Shown here: positions 27,888-36,830 of the stretch, piece after piece
How positions within the stretch are numbered: position 1 is the stretch's first letter
Layout of the letters: each line of letters starts with the position of its first letter
Origin: Candidatus Methylobacter oryzae
GTDB lineage: Bacteria; Pseudomonadota; Gammaproteobacteria; Methylococcales; Methylomonadaceae
Assembly (NCBI RefSeq): GCF_003994235.2
Contig: NZ_RYFG02000005.1
Coordinates: 1-64,000 of the forward strand
DNA length: 64,000 nucleotides
Reading direction: 5' to 3'
Position numbers and translations under genes: made by a program
Notes under the pieces: model-generated
What the model saw: the letters and a program-made list of their open reading frames with translations, nothing else
The model's database searches: none
What the model was told of the DNA's origin: nothing

Positions 27888-28017
27888 TCCGAATGGACTC
27901 TACGGACTTGGAATTAATGCAGGTGGAACTATTGAAGGTGGAATACCGACCAGCTTAGCTCAAGCAGAAAGATGGGGTCAGGCCTTAGTTGCGGCTGGGC
28001 AATGTCGCAAATTCTAG
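27842..28017 (+). pseudogene. Frameshifted RHS core end and truncated tip
   Basis: GGINTYVYT in one frame is followed, after a missing base, by LKYTDPNGLYGLGINAGG in the next, exactly the layout of an RHS core junction (normally NTYVYTNPLKYTDPNG). It then runs as GTIEGGIPTSLAQAE until TAG at 28015. It is a displaced tip remnant with one frameshift. Confidence 0.75.
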
Positions 28018-28195
28018 CGGGTGGAAATCACGCCTCGGTAACTGCTAGCCACAGGCCGGGTATCGAACCTTGCAGGCAGTATGGTAACAGGCTGCTTGAT
28101 GTGTAGGTACGAAAACAGGCGAGGAGCAATGGTAACGGATAAAGCCGACCGTGAAGGTGTAGAGTCCCGAAAAGACCGCGTTGGAAAGGGCTGAT
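28018..28195 (+). ncRNA. Possible group II intron fragment
   Basis: A non-coding stretch with conserved-looking purine-rich pieces (GCAATGGTAACGGATAAAGC, GAAGGTGTAGAG) that remind me of domain I of bacterial group II introns. There is no reverse transcriptase nearby and no clear 5' GTGYG or domain V, so it would be a dead fragment. This is pattern memory, not proof. Confidence 0.28.
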
Positions 28196-28196
28196 G

Positions 28197-28223
28197 AATC
28201 AATGGGGTCGGATTAAATTGATT
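28197..28223 (+). repeat. Single REP next to the RAYT gene
   Basis: AATCAATGGGGTCGGATTAA and following ATTGATTC match the REPIN arms at 27222-27317. It lies 53 bp before the transposase start. Confidence 0.7.
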
Positions 28224-28275
28224 CTTTGAATTCAAATCGTTTAATCTATCGGCTTTAGTTTTTAGAGTTAAGTCT

Positions 28276-28647
28276 ATGGCTCGTCTCCCGAGAATAATCA
28301 TTCCTGGTCAACCGCAGCATGTTATCGTCCGGGGTAACAATCGTTCCGAGATTTTCTGCTGCGATGCGGATTATCGCTTTTATCTGGAAAAACTTCAGGC
28401 AGCCTGCAAAAAGCATGATTGTCAGGTCCATGCTTATGTGCTGATGACCAATCATGTTCATTTGCTGATAACGCCTTTCACTGAAATCGGTTTGAGCAAA
28501 ACCCTGCAAATGCTGGGACGGTATTATGTGCAATATTTTAATTACTGTTACCAGCGCACCGGTACGCTTTGGGAGGGCCGTTACAAGGCGGCGCTGATTG
28601 ACAGCAAAGCGTACTTGCTGACCTGTATCCGTGGATACGCGGAATAA
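28276..28647 (+). mobile_element. REP-associated tyrosine transposase (RAYT), truncated
   Basis: A 123-residue Y1 transposase of the HUH superfamily that acts on REP sequences. The start MARLPRIIIPGQPQHVIVRG and the HVH metal motif at residues 60-62 (MTNHVHLLITP) are intact, with candidate catalytic Tyr at 83-87 (GRYYVQYFN) and GTLWEGRYK. The frame breaks after YLLTCIRGYAE, where full-length members continue with YIELNPVRA-like sequence for another 80-100 residues. It may be inactive or a shortened form. The flanking REPs support the call. Confidence 0.82.
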
Positions 28648-28738
28648 ATTAACGCTAAAACCAGCGTCGGGGAACAGCAACATGACTATGGATTGTATAT
28701 TTGCCGGAGTGTCTAAATGGTAAAATTTACCCAGGCGT

Positions 28739-29021
28739 TATTACTAACTGATGTTACGCACCGTCCACGAAAGGCACGAAAAATATCAGCCGTGGATTGG
28801 CCGCTTGCTGCCGGTTAGACCTTCCAGGTTTTTACTGGAGCTGCTCCCGGCAGCTCCAACACTTCCGCCATCCATGGCAGTCGTAAAACCTGGAAGGTCT
28901 GTCTATCGGACTGTTCTCCGCATAACGCCAGTTCCGGTTGCCGGAAACGTCCGCCCTTGCTGCCGTCGCGCTAGCGACACATTAATTAATGCGACTAACT
29001 GCGTAACATCAGTTACTAATA
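28739..29021. mobile_element. MITE-like element with 22-bp terminal inverted repeats
   Basis: TATTACTAACTGATGTTACG(CA) at 28739-28760 and its complement (21 of 22 matches) at 29000-29021 bound 283 bp without a coding gene. Inside are the ACCTTCCAGGTTTT inverted arms (28819-28832 and 28885-28898) around a further hairpin GGAGCTGC / GCAGCTCC. A partial match to the terminal repeat (GTGTAACATCAGGTAACA) occurs upstream of bcsC near 47291. Confidence 0.65.
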
Positions 29022-29168
29022 TTGAAGTGCGATTTAAAAACATCTTACCGGAAAGATAAAGTTCACCAATAAACAATGTAGAAATCGTTCAAAAAGCAAG
29101 TCGATAAGAAGACCGAATTAAGCGCCGGCTCAGGACAAAAAGTGAAATAAACCAAGGAATTTAAAAAG

Positions 29169-29501
29169 ATGAAATTAAAAGAAAAAGAGGTTGAAGCAGG
29201 CTATTTATATTTGACCACTGCAAATCAATATCGTGCCGTGCTTGCGGTGAAAGGCGAATTTTTGATTTATGCGCCCGGTTTGGAAGGAACTGCGCCGTTA
29301 AATCTGAATGCTACAAAAATGCCGTTTGAAAATCAGCCATTTAAAAAATGCCAAATCGTGACCTTTGCCAAAAAAGATTATCAAGCGTTTGAGTTCAACG
29401 ATACGGAAGCTATCAAACATAAATTGAATGAATCGCAGCTAGCGGAAGCAATAGCACAGTGTAATGCTAAGTCGGCTATTGCTGCATTGTTGGCGGAATA
29501 G
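29169..29501 (+). CDS. Hypothetical protein, 110 aa
   Basis: A 110-residue soluble protein starting with KEKEVEAGYLYLTTANQYRAV, strand-rich at first and ending in two Ala-rich helices. AAGGAATTT precedes the ATG. No signal peptide or known motif is seen. It is followed by a long stem-loop and converges on the large signalling gene. I do not recognise the family. Confidence 0.6.
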   Translation: MKLKEKEVEAGYLYLTTANQYRAVLAVKGEFLIYAPGLEGTAPLNLNATKMPFENQPFKKCQIVTFAKKDYQAFEFNDTEAIKHKLNESQLAEAIAQCNAKSAIAALLAE

Positions 29502-29506
29502 GGCAG

Positions 29507-29559
29507 TTGTACCGTAGCGTAGCTCCGATTAGCAAAGCGTAATCGGAGCTACGGTACAA
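29507..29559. terminator. Long stem-loop between convergent genes
   Basis: GTAGCTCCGATTA and TAATCGGAGCTAC pair around an 8-nt loop, and outer TTGTACC / GGTACAA extend the stem past a 5-nt bulge. There is no T-run, so it may be a REP-type element that also blocks read-through. Confidence 0.55.
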
Positions 29560-29594
29560 AGCCTTGCTGCATTACTTGCCGGGCGACGATTCTT

Positions 29595-32500
29595 CTAAAA
29601 AGAACCAACCTTTTTGTTTTCCAATAGACTTTCAAATTCAAAGACCGGTAAGGGTTTCGAAAACCAATACCCTTGCCCATAGTCGCATCCCATTTTTACT
29701 AAAAGTTGGTATTGTTCTTTTGTTTCAACGCCTTCGGCAATGACTTTTAACCCGAGCTTATGGGCCATTGTAATAATAGCTTCGCAGAGCACGAAGTCGT
29801 TCGAATTGTCAGCCAAGCCTCTGGTAAACGATTGATCGATCTTTAAATAATCGATATCGAATTTTTTAAGATAAGCCAGTGACGAGTAGCCGGTGCCAAA
29901 ATCATCAATGGCGACTTGAATGCCGGCATCGCGGAAATCCAGCAGTTTATTCGCGATATTTTGATTCGAATCCATTAATAATCCTTCGGTTATTTCGATA
30001 ACAATGCTTTGGCCTGAAAGGTTGGCATTCCGTAATTCATCTACCCATAATGAATTGCAGTCGTTAATCTCATTGCGGAATTGGACTGGCGATTTATTGA
30101 TGCTGATTTGAAAATCGGGATGGATTGTTTGCCGCCACTCGCGTAATTGTTGGACGACCGTTCGAAATAACCAATCGCCAATCGAGTTGATTAACCCGGT
30201 CTCTTCGGTTAATGGAATAAATTCGACTGGATTTACTAAGCCGCGCTCAGGATGTTGCCAGCGAATAAGCGCTTCCGCTTTGTAAATTTCGTTATTCCTC
30301 AAATCGACGATTGGCTGGTAATAAAGCGCGAACTGATGCTCCTCTACGGCTTTATGCAAATCGCTAATCAAATGTAAGCGTGTTGTTGCCGCTTGCTGTA
30401 ACTCGGACGTGAAATAATGATGGCGATTACGGCCTTCGTGTTTAGCTGCGTACATAGCCTGATCCGCGTTCTTGATCAATTCGATTTCATTCCGGGTATC
30501 GTTGGGATAAATCGAAATACCGACGCTGGTAGAGATATGGACAATTTCTTTACCTAGCGTAAAAGGCTCGGCCAATCGCTTTACAATTCGCTGCGCCATA
30601 TTCTCAACAATGACTGTATTGCGATCCAAATTAACCGCAATAATGGTAAATTCGTCGCCACCTAAGCGGGAAATGGTGTCCATTTCTCGAACGCATTCTT
30701 TCAACCGCAGTGCCGTCTCTTGCAGCAACAAATCCCCGTTGTCATGTCCTAAGGTATCGTTAACCTCTTTAAAAAAGTCCAGATCAAGAAACATCAGCGC
30801 AAACAGTGTCTCGTTTCTTTCGGCGCGCTTGATTTCCTGGCGCAGGCGCTCATGAAACATATTGCGATTAGGCAATCCGGTTAGTGGATCAAAGTTGGCT
30901 TGTTGCCAGATCGTTTGTTCGGCTTGTTTTTGCTCGGTTATATCGGAAAACATCGAGACATACTGTTGTATTTTCCCTTGGCTGTCATAGACCGCGCTTA
31001 TCGTTAGCCATTCCAGATAGATTTCGCCATTTTTGCGCCGGTTCCATATCTCTCCTTGCCAATGGCCGGTTTTATGGATAATTTCCCACATATGCCGATA
31101 AAACTGCTGATTGTGATGGCCCGATTTAAGCAGATTGGATTTTTTTCCAATAGCTTCTTGCTCGCTATAGCCTGTCAATTCAGTGAACGCCGGATTGGTG
31201 GCAACAATGATCTTGTTTTCGTCGCAGACCATAATGGCTTCGCCGATGGCCCGATAAACTGTCGCAGCCAGCTGTAATTCTCGCTCAGCTTGCTTACGTT
31301 GAGTAATATTTTCGATGATTGAGATGAAATAATCGGGCGAGTTATCCGGTTTTCTGATCAGCGATACCGTAAGGTTAATCCAAATCGGCGAGCCGTCTTT
31401 GCAAATAAAGCGTTTTTCAAGATCGTAATTCAGCAACGTTCCTGCCAGCGTTTGCTGCACAAGGGATAGATCAGCGGCCAAATCTTCCGGATAAGTAATA
31501 TTCTGGAAAGTTTTTTGTAATAACTCGTCGTGGCTATAACCCAGCATAGTGCATAACTGGCGGTTGACTCGAAGCCAGCGTCCATCGGGCGCGACCATCG
31601 CGATGCCGACCGGGGCTTGCTCGAAAGTCGCTTGAAAGCGGGTTTCGCTATCTTGGTACTTTTGACTAAAGCGTTGACGTTCCTTTAGTAGGTTGCCGAT
31701 GCGTGCCAACAGATCGTTCGCATTGAACGGTTTGACGAAGTAGTTTTGTACGCCCACTTTCAGTAGTTTCAGGCGAAGTGCGTCGTCGTCTTTCGCTGTC
31801 AGCATGACGATGGGTATGTCCAGTAAATCGGGGCTGTTCCTTAACGACTTGACCATTTCATCGCCACTCATCCCAGGCATCATCACATCGCTAACTATCA
31901 AATCGGGCCGGAGCGCTAAAGCTTTTTCCAAACCTTCGTGCCCAGTCTTGGCGATTGCAGCCCGGTAATTTTTCTTTAGGAGGTTGGTTAGATAAGCCGC
32001 CATATCGACATTGTCTTCAACAATCAAAATTAACTGAGAATCAAGCCCTGCCGATGTTTCGATCGCTATGGCAGGCGAAGCCCATAGTTCATCTAATGCT
32101 TGCTGTTGCAGCAGCGGATCAAGCCTATTGGTTGTTTCGGTATCAATTAATGTTGCCGACTTATCGATTGCCAGTAATGGCAGATAGATAGTGAATAATG
32201 CGCCTCCGTCGGCCGAGGCATTGGTTACCGTGACTTGACCTTGATGCAGTTTTACAAAATCATTAATGATCGCCAGGCCTAAACCGGTGCCGCTAAATCG
32301 TCTTGACGCGCCACCGTCGATTTGCCTGAATCGTTCGAAAATGGCTTCCCGCATCGACTCCGGTATGCCGGGGCCGGTGTCTTGAACCCGAATGACCGCT
32401 TGCTCGTTCTCCACGCGTAATTCAACGTTGATTGCACCGCCGTCCGGGGTAAATTTGATGGCATTGGATAGCAGGTTCAGCAGAATACGCTGTACTTTTT

Positions 32501-33428
32501 CAATATCAATTTGTGTGTATAGCGTGTCAGGAGTAGAGATCGTCAAGCTGATGGCTCGATTATGCGCAGACGATTCAAAGTTGGAGCATACGGTGCGTAC
32601 CCAATAAGCAAGATCGGCAGCTTGCAGAAATAGCGACATTTGCTGGGCCTCTATCTTGGCGACGTCCAGTAAGTCGCAGACATGGCGGTACAGCATGCGG
32701 GCATTACGCTCAATCATTTCGAGCTCTTGCCGCCTCACGGGGTCAAGACCGTTTTCCGCTAAATACTTCAATATCGGATTTAGAATCAACGTCAACGGCG
32801 TGCGTAACTCATGGCTGATAGTGGCAAAAAAATTGCTTTTTAGCGTATCGAGTTCCAAGGATTTAGCATAAAGCCTAGCCAGTTCTTCATTGGCCGTTTT
32901 CAGTTCGGCGCTAGTAGCCGCCACTTGTTGAGCGCGGGCAAACAGCTCTACCTCCATTTTCAGGGCATGTTTTTGTAAGCTGTCGTTGAGTTTGTCTTGT
33001 TCGACGCCTTGCTGTTTGATGCGAACGAATTCGGTAACATCTTCAACGCGGTGAATAATGTAGAGCAGTTTGCCGTCCGCGCCCAAGACCGGGCAATTTA
33101 AAGGACTCCAATACCGCTCTTCGAAACCACCGCCCAAATGCGCCGGTCTGGGAATGTCGTATTTCTGTATCGGCATCGAGTCGGGTTTAAGCGTTTGCAC
33201 TACACGCTGAAGTGATGCGCATAAATTATGTACCCCTTCAGCGCCCGGATCGCTCGGATTATCGGGAAATACCTCGAAAATTATTTTGTCTAAGATGTCC
33301 TCGCGTAAGGTCAAGGTGGCTTTCGCGTAAGCGTCGCTTACTGCAACAATTGCAAACGACGGGCTCAAGACTAAATAAAAGTCGGGGGCGGATTCAAACA
33401 GGAGCCGGAAGTCTAGTCTTTTAGTCAT
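29595..33428 (-). CDS. Hybrid histidine kinase with REC, PAS, GGDEF and EAL domains
   Basis: A 1277-residue cytoplasmic signalling protein. Order: PAS (about 5-140), coiled coil (140-195), HisKA with phospho-His206 in ISHELRTPL, HATPase with DTGPGIP and GTGLGLAI (to about 420), receiver domain with Asp514 in [11 protein letters not shown] (about 595-720), PAS with PAC (about 720-845), GGDEF at 923-927 with an intact I-site RxxD (REMD) five residues before, and EAL at 1052-1054 with [18 protein letters not shown] and [11 protein letters not shown]. Both kinase and cyclic di-GMP motifs are intact, so it could make or degrade the messenger. It has no membrane segment and lies tail-to-tail with the small gene on its left and head-to-head with the hydrogenase operon. 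Confidence 0.93.
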   Translation of the reverse strand: MTKRLDFRLLFESAPDFYLVLSPSFAIVAVSDAYAKATLTLREDILDKIIFEVFPDNPSDPGAEGVHNLCASLQRVVQTLKPDSMPIQKYDIPRPAHLGGGFEERYWSPLNCPVLGADGKLLYIIHRVEDVTEFVRIKQQGVEQDKLNDSLQKHALKMEVELFARAQQVAATSAELKTANEELARLYAKSLELDTLKSNFFATISHELRTPLTLILNPILKYLAENGLDPVRRQELEMIERNARMLYRHVCDLLDVAKIEAQQMSLFLQAADLAYWVRTVCSNFESSAHNRAISLTISTPDTLYTQIDIEKVQRILLNLLSNAIKFTPDGGAINVELRVENEQAVIRVQDTGPGIPESMREAIFERFRQIDGGASRRFSGTGLGLAIINDFVKLHQGQVTVTNASADGGALFTIYLPLLAIDKSATLIDTETTNRLDPLLQQQALDELWASPAIAIETSAGLDSQLILIVEDNVDMAAYLTNLLKKNYRAAIAKTGHEGLEKALALRPDLIVSDVMMPGMSGDEMVKSLRNSPDLLDIPIVMLTAKDDDALRLKLLKVGVQNYFVKPFNANDLLARIGNLLKERQRFSQKYQDSETRFQATFEQAPVGIAMVAPDGRWLRVNRQLCTMLGYSHDELLQKTFQNITYPEDLAADLSLVQQTLAGTLLNYDLEKRFICKDGSPIWINLTVSLIRKPDNSPDYFISIIENITQRKQAERELQLAATVYRAIGEAIMVCDENKIIVATNPAFTELTGYSEQEAIGKKSNLLKSGHHNQQFYRHMWEIIHKTGHWQGEIWNRRKNGEIYLEWLTISAVYDSQGKIQQYVSMFSDITEQKQAEQTIWQQANFDPLTGLPNRNMFHERLRQEIKRAERNETLFALMFLDLDFFKEVNDTLGHDNGDLLLQETALRLKECVREMDTISRLGGDEFTIIAVNLDRNTVIVENMAQRIVKRLAEPFTLGKEIVHISTSVGISIYPNDTRNEIELIKNADQAMYAAKHEGRNRHHYFTSELQQAATTRLHLISDLHKAVEEHQFALYYQPIVDLRNNEIYKAEALIRWQHPERGLVNPVEFIPLTEETGLINSIGDWLFRTVVQQLREWRQTIHPDFQISINKSPVQFRNEINDCNSLWVDELRNANLSGQSIVIEITEGLLMDSNQNIANKLLDFRDAGIQVAIDDFGTGYSSLAYLKKFDIDYLKIDQSFTRGLADNSNDFVLCEAIITMAHKLGLKVIAEGVETKEQYQLLVKMGCDYGQGYWFSKPLPVFEFESLLENKKVGSF

Positions 33429-33901
33429 CGGTTGTAATACCTGATTTATACGATTATGGAGTAATCGAAAACTGCTATTTTCAATATTTATAGGACTTTC
33501 GCAAGCCTATTCAAATAACTAATCATCCTTCCATGTTGCGGCACCGTAGCTTTTGTCGATAATAGCCCGTCAGGGTGGGCAGGACCCCCTTTTGCCGATC
33601 TTCGGCAAAAGCGAGGAGCGCGGGACAAATCGGCAGGATAGTCGATTTGCATGCGTAGCTCCCGAAGAAGGCTCCCAAGACATGCCCTAAGCGAGGGCCT
33701 TTCGCGCTTGCTAAGATAACGATAAGCGCGGAGCGATAGAATACCGAGTAATAGGGTGCGTTAAGCTTACAAAGTTCAACGGCGAATTGACGGCAACTCA
33801 ACAGATAGAGTAAAACATACAACCCTTGCCGCTATGCTTCGATGAGGTGAAAGCCACTGATTTATCGTGGTATTTTATAGAATATGTATTTAGGGACTTC
33901 T
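33429..33901. repeat. Divergent gap with a REP-like repeat
   Basis: The space between the hybrid kinase and the hydrogenase operon. At 33622-33666 lies the second copy of the REP-like hairpin seen at 17249 (AAATCGGC AGGATA GTCGATTT, with one G-U pair). A leftward frame at 33523-33822 crosses it and looks spurious. Both promoters should lie here, but I see no convincing boxes and no sigma54 site. Confidence 0.55.
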
Positions 33902-34843
33902 ATGACGACGTTACTTTGGCTACAAACCGGCTCCTGCGGTGGCGATACCATGTCGATTCTGTGTGCGGATAGTCCGTCTCTGGAAGAGCTCGTCAATGAC
34001 TACGGTATCGAGATGCTTTGGCAACCTTCTCTTTCGATAGAGCCCGCCAGGCGGCTGGATGCCGTGGTTGACGCGATCATCGCTGGTCGGCAAGTCCTCG
34101 ACATTTTATGCGTCGAGGGCAGTATTATCACCGGGCCGCATGGCTCCGGCATGTACGATCCGTATCGCGGAAGTTCCAAAATGAGCCTGATCCGGCAATT
34201 GGTTGAAAAGGCTGAATACGTGGTCGCTCTTGGCACTTGCGCATCTTACGGCGGGGTTCATGCCGCTCCGCCTAACCCAACCGATTGTCTCGGTTTGCAG
34301 TTCGATAAAGATTCCCCCGGCGGGTTGTTGCCGATCGAGTGGCGTTCGCGTAAAGGCGTGCCGGTTATCAATATCTCCGGCTGTCCCGCTCATCCCAATA
34401 CGATGACTAAAACATTGGCTATGCTGGCTTCCGGGCTTCCGGTGGAACTCGATCACGTCAATCGTCCCAAGACCTTTTTTAATAGTACGGTGCATCAGGG
34501 TTGTACTCGCAATGAATATCATGAGTACGATGTAGAAGACACGGCGTTCGGCGGCAAGGCCTGCATGTTTTTTAATCTGGGCTGCCAAGGGCCGGTTACA
34601 ATGGCGACTTGCAATACCGAGCTTTGGAACAATCGCAGCAGCAAGACGCGGGCCGGCGTGCCGTGTTTCGGCTGCACGTCGCCGGAATTTCCACTGACCC
34701 GGGATCTGTTCCGTACCGAAAAAATCGGTACTATTCCGCTACATTTGCCGCTGGGCGTGGAACGGGCCAATTACATGGCTTATAAGAGCCTGGCCCATGA
34801 AGCGGCGCCCGAGCGGGTGTTGAACAAGACTATGGATACTTAA
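33902..34843 (+). CDS. [NiFe]-hydrogenase small subunit, cytosolic sensor type
   Basis: A 313-residue FeS-cluster subunit that takes electrons from the NiFe site. LLWLQTGSCGG, GTCASYGG and ISGCPAHPN hold the proximal-cluster cysteines; HQGCTRNEYH, CMFFNLGC and CFGCTSP hold those of the other two clusters. There is no twin-arginine signal and no C-terminal anchor, so it stays in the cytosol, as in group 2 (cyanobacterial-uptake and sensor) enzymes. I prefer the ATG at 33902, which has AGGGA before it, over the one at 33884. The large subunit starts 2 bp after the stop. Confidence 0.92.
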   Translation: MTTLLWLQTGSCGGDTMSILCADSPSLEELVNDYGIEMLWQPSLSIEPARRLDAVVDAIIAGRQVLDILCVEGSIITGPHGSGMYDPYRGSSKMSLIRQLVEKAEYVVALGTCASYGGVHAAPPNPTDCLGLQFDKDSPGGLLPIEWRSRKGVPVINISGCPAHPNTMTKTLAMLASGLPVELDHVNRPKTFFNSTVHQGCTRNEYHEYDVEDTAFGGKACMFFNLGCQGPVTMATCNTELWNNRSSKTRAGVPCFGCTSPEFPLTRDLFRTEKIGTIPLHLPLGVERANYMAYKSLAHEAAPERVLNKTMDT

Positions 34844-34845
34844 GC

Positions 34846-36375
34846 ATGTCCAAAAGAATTATCCAAATCGACCTTAACCGGGTTGAAGGCGATCTCGATT
34901 TCCAGTTGGAAATCGAAAACGGCAAAGTCGTAGACGCCCGTTGTATCGGCTCGATGTATAGAGGCTTCGAGCAAATCATGATCGGCCGCAAACCGAAAGA
35001 TTCGCTGGTCATTACGCCGCGTATTTGCGGCATCTGCGGTACCGCGCAATTGAACGCGGCGGTGCTGGCGCTGGAACAGCTTGGCGGCATCCCGGTGCCG
35101 CCGGCGGCCATTCGCATTCGCAACCTTTGTTTGATGGCCGAAACGGTGCAAAGCGATTTGCGGCAATCTTTTTTGTTTTTTACCGCCGACTTTTGCCATC
35201 CTAAATATGCCGGGCGGGCGTTTTATCAACAAGCGCGTTCGGCTTTTCTGCCGTTCCAAGGTTCGATTTATCGCGATGCGCTTGAACATTCGCGCCATAC
35301 CGTCGAAATTGTCGCGCTGTTCGGCGGACAATGGCCGCACTCGTCTTATATGCTGCCGGGCGGGGTGACGACGCCAGCCGACAACCGCCATATTATCGAC
35401 TGCTTGTCGATCCTGAACAAACTGACGCGCTGGTTCGAGCAGCGCGTTATCGGCATCGATCTGGATGCTTGGCTGGCTTTGGCATCGGCCGAAGAATTCT
35501 TCAATTGGCTGGACGCTCATCCGGACAGTACCGTTGGTCTGCTGACAACGATGAGCCGGGCCATCGGCTTGCACAATGTCGGTTTTGGCACGCCGCATAT
35601 GCTCAGTTACGGTTCTTACGACGACCCGGCCGATGCGGGGGCTTTGCCTTCGCAACGCAAGCGCTTGTTCAGGTCCGGTTTCCTGAACGGCGATACCGGC
35701 GGCATTGAGGCTTTCGAGCAAGCCGGGATTACTGAACATGTGCGCTATTCCTGGTTTCAACCTTATCAGGGCGGCCGCCATCCGTTTAAAGGGCAAACCA
35801 TCCCGGATTATCAACCCCATTCCGACCGCTATACCTGGTGCAAAGCGCCGCGCTACCAGGATAAAGTCGTGCAAACCGGTCCTTTGGCCGATGCATTAAT
35901 CGACGGCGAAGCACTGATCTGCTCGTTATACCAAGCGGAAGGCGGCAATGCCTGGCTGCGTCAATTCGCCCGCTTACGCCGCACCGCCAGGCTGCTGCGG
36001 CAAATGCGCGAAACCTTGCATGAGCTGGCCGCACGTCCTAACGATCCGCATATGATTCCTCCCGATCGGCAAGACATCCCCGACGGCGAAGGCTTTGGAC
36101 TGGTCACGGCGGCGCGCGGAGCGCTGGGGCATTGGCTGCAAGTTACTGACGGCGTAGTTAGCCGCTATCAAGTTGTTACGCCCACGGCCTGGAACGCGTC
36201 GCCGAAAGACAGCGAAGGCCGGCACGGTCATTGGGAAAGCAGTTTGCTGGGCTTAACTGTCGACAATCCCGACGATCCGGTGGAAATCGGCCATATTATC
36301 CGCTCCCACGATCCCTGCCTGGTGTGTACCGTGCACGTACTCGACACGGGCAAACGCATCACGTTATGGCCTTAA
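34846..36375 (+). CDS. [NiFe]-hydrogenase large subunit
   Basis: A 509-residue catalytic subunit. The NiFe ligands are Cys61 and Cys64 (RICGICGTAQ) and Cys491 and Cys494 (DPCLVCTVH). After His497 there are twelve more residues, the kind of tail that a maturation protease removes. Classic H2-sensor large subunits (HupV/HoxC) are reported to lack this tail, so this one probably follows the processed route. Together with the neighbours it fits the HydDB group 2c type (putative sensors next to cyclic di-GMP enzymes); that placement is from memory. It overlaps the protease gene by 10 bp. Confidence 0.92.
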   Translation: MSKRIIQIDLNRVEGDLDFQLEIENGKVVDARCIGSMYRGFEQIMIGRKPKDSLVITPRICGICGTAQLNAAVLALEQLGGIPVPPAAIRIRNLCLMAETVQSDLRQSFLFFTADFCHPKYAGRAFYQQARSAFLPFQGSIYRDALEHSRHTVEIVALFGGQWPHSSYMLPGGVTTPADNRHIIDCLSILNKLTRWFEQRVIGIDLDAWLALASAEEFFNWLDAHPDSTVGLLTTMSRAIGLHNVGFGTPHMLSYGSYDDPADAGALPSQRKRLFRSGFLNGDTGGIEAFEQAGITEHVRYSWFQPYQGGRHPFKGQTIPDYQPHSDRYTWCKAPRYQDKVVQTGPLADALIDGEALICSLYQAEGGNAWLRQFARLRRTARLLRQMRETLHELAARPNDPHMIPPDRQDIPDGEGFGLVTAARGALGHWLQVTDGVVSRYQVVTPTAWNASPKDSEGRHGHWESSLLGLTVDNPDDPVEIGHIIRSHDPCLVCTVHVLDTGKRITLWP

Positions 36376-36830
36376 GTTGCAGCTCGCGCCATATCGTTTG
36401 TTTTGGTAATGAATTACATGGCGATGACGGTTTTGGTAGTTACGTTTATGCCCAGCTTTGCCGGTTGATTTGGCCTGAGGATGTTAAGGTATTCAACGCC
36501 GGTATTTCCGGACTGAATGCGCTCCGGTTTTTTGACGATTGCAGCCGGGCGATCCTGGTCGATGCGTTGGTCAATTTCGGCAATGTCGGGGAGGTCTGCC
36601 TGCTGCGGCCGGAAGATTTGGCCGACAGACTTCAACAGCCCACCGGTCACGGCCAGGGCATTCCTTATTTATTGGAAGCTCTTAATGCAATCAGGAATCC
36701 GTTGCCGGATATTTTGATTGTCGGTGTTGAAATAGCCGCCGTCACTCCGTTTTCTCCCGGCTTATCGGATAAAACCGCGCAGGCCGTAGCCAAAACCGTT
36801 CAATTAATAAGAGGTCTTGTGTCGGCATGA
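36366..36830 (+). CDS. Hydrogenase maturation protease (HupD/HyaD family)
   Basis: A 154-residue endopeptidase predicted to clip the C-terminal tail of the large subunit once nickel is loaded. CFGNELHGDDGFG at the N-terminus carries the first metal-binding Glu, ILVDAL the Asp, and PTGHGQG a His, matching the family's three nickel ligands. The ATG at 36366 lies inside the end of the large subunit gene; a longer frame from 36231 is a shadow of that gene. Its stop overlaps the next start by 4 bp (ATGA). No hyp maturation genes are in the window, so they must be elsewhere. Confidence 0.88.
   Translation: MALSCSSRHIVCFGNELHGDDGFGSYVYAQLCRLIWPEDVKVFNAGISGLNALRFFDDCSRAILVDALVNFGNVGEVCLLRPEDLADRLQQPTGHGQGIPYLLEALNAIRNPLPDILIVGVEIAAVTPFSPGLSDKTAQAVAKTVQLIRGLVSA

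Noticed and set aside
28751-29059. 102-codon frame in the MITE region
   Set aside because: It begins inside one terminal inverted repeat and runs through the other, so it is non-coding repeat sequence.
33523-33822. 99-codon leftward frame in the divergent gap
   Set aside because: It crosses a REP-like repeat, has no ribosome site and no plausible protein character.
36231-36365. Upstream extension of the hydrogenase protease
   Set aside because: This part is read in another frame of the large subunit gene, and the family's N-terminus begins at the ATG at 36366.
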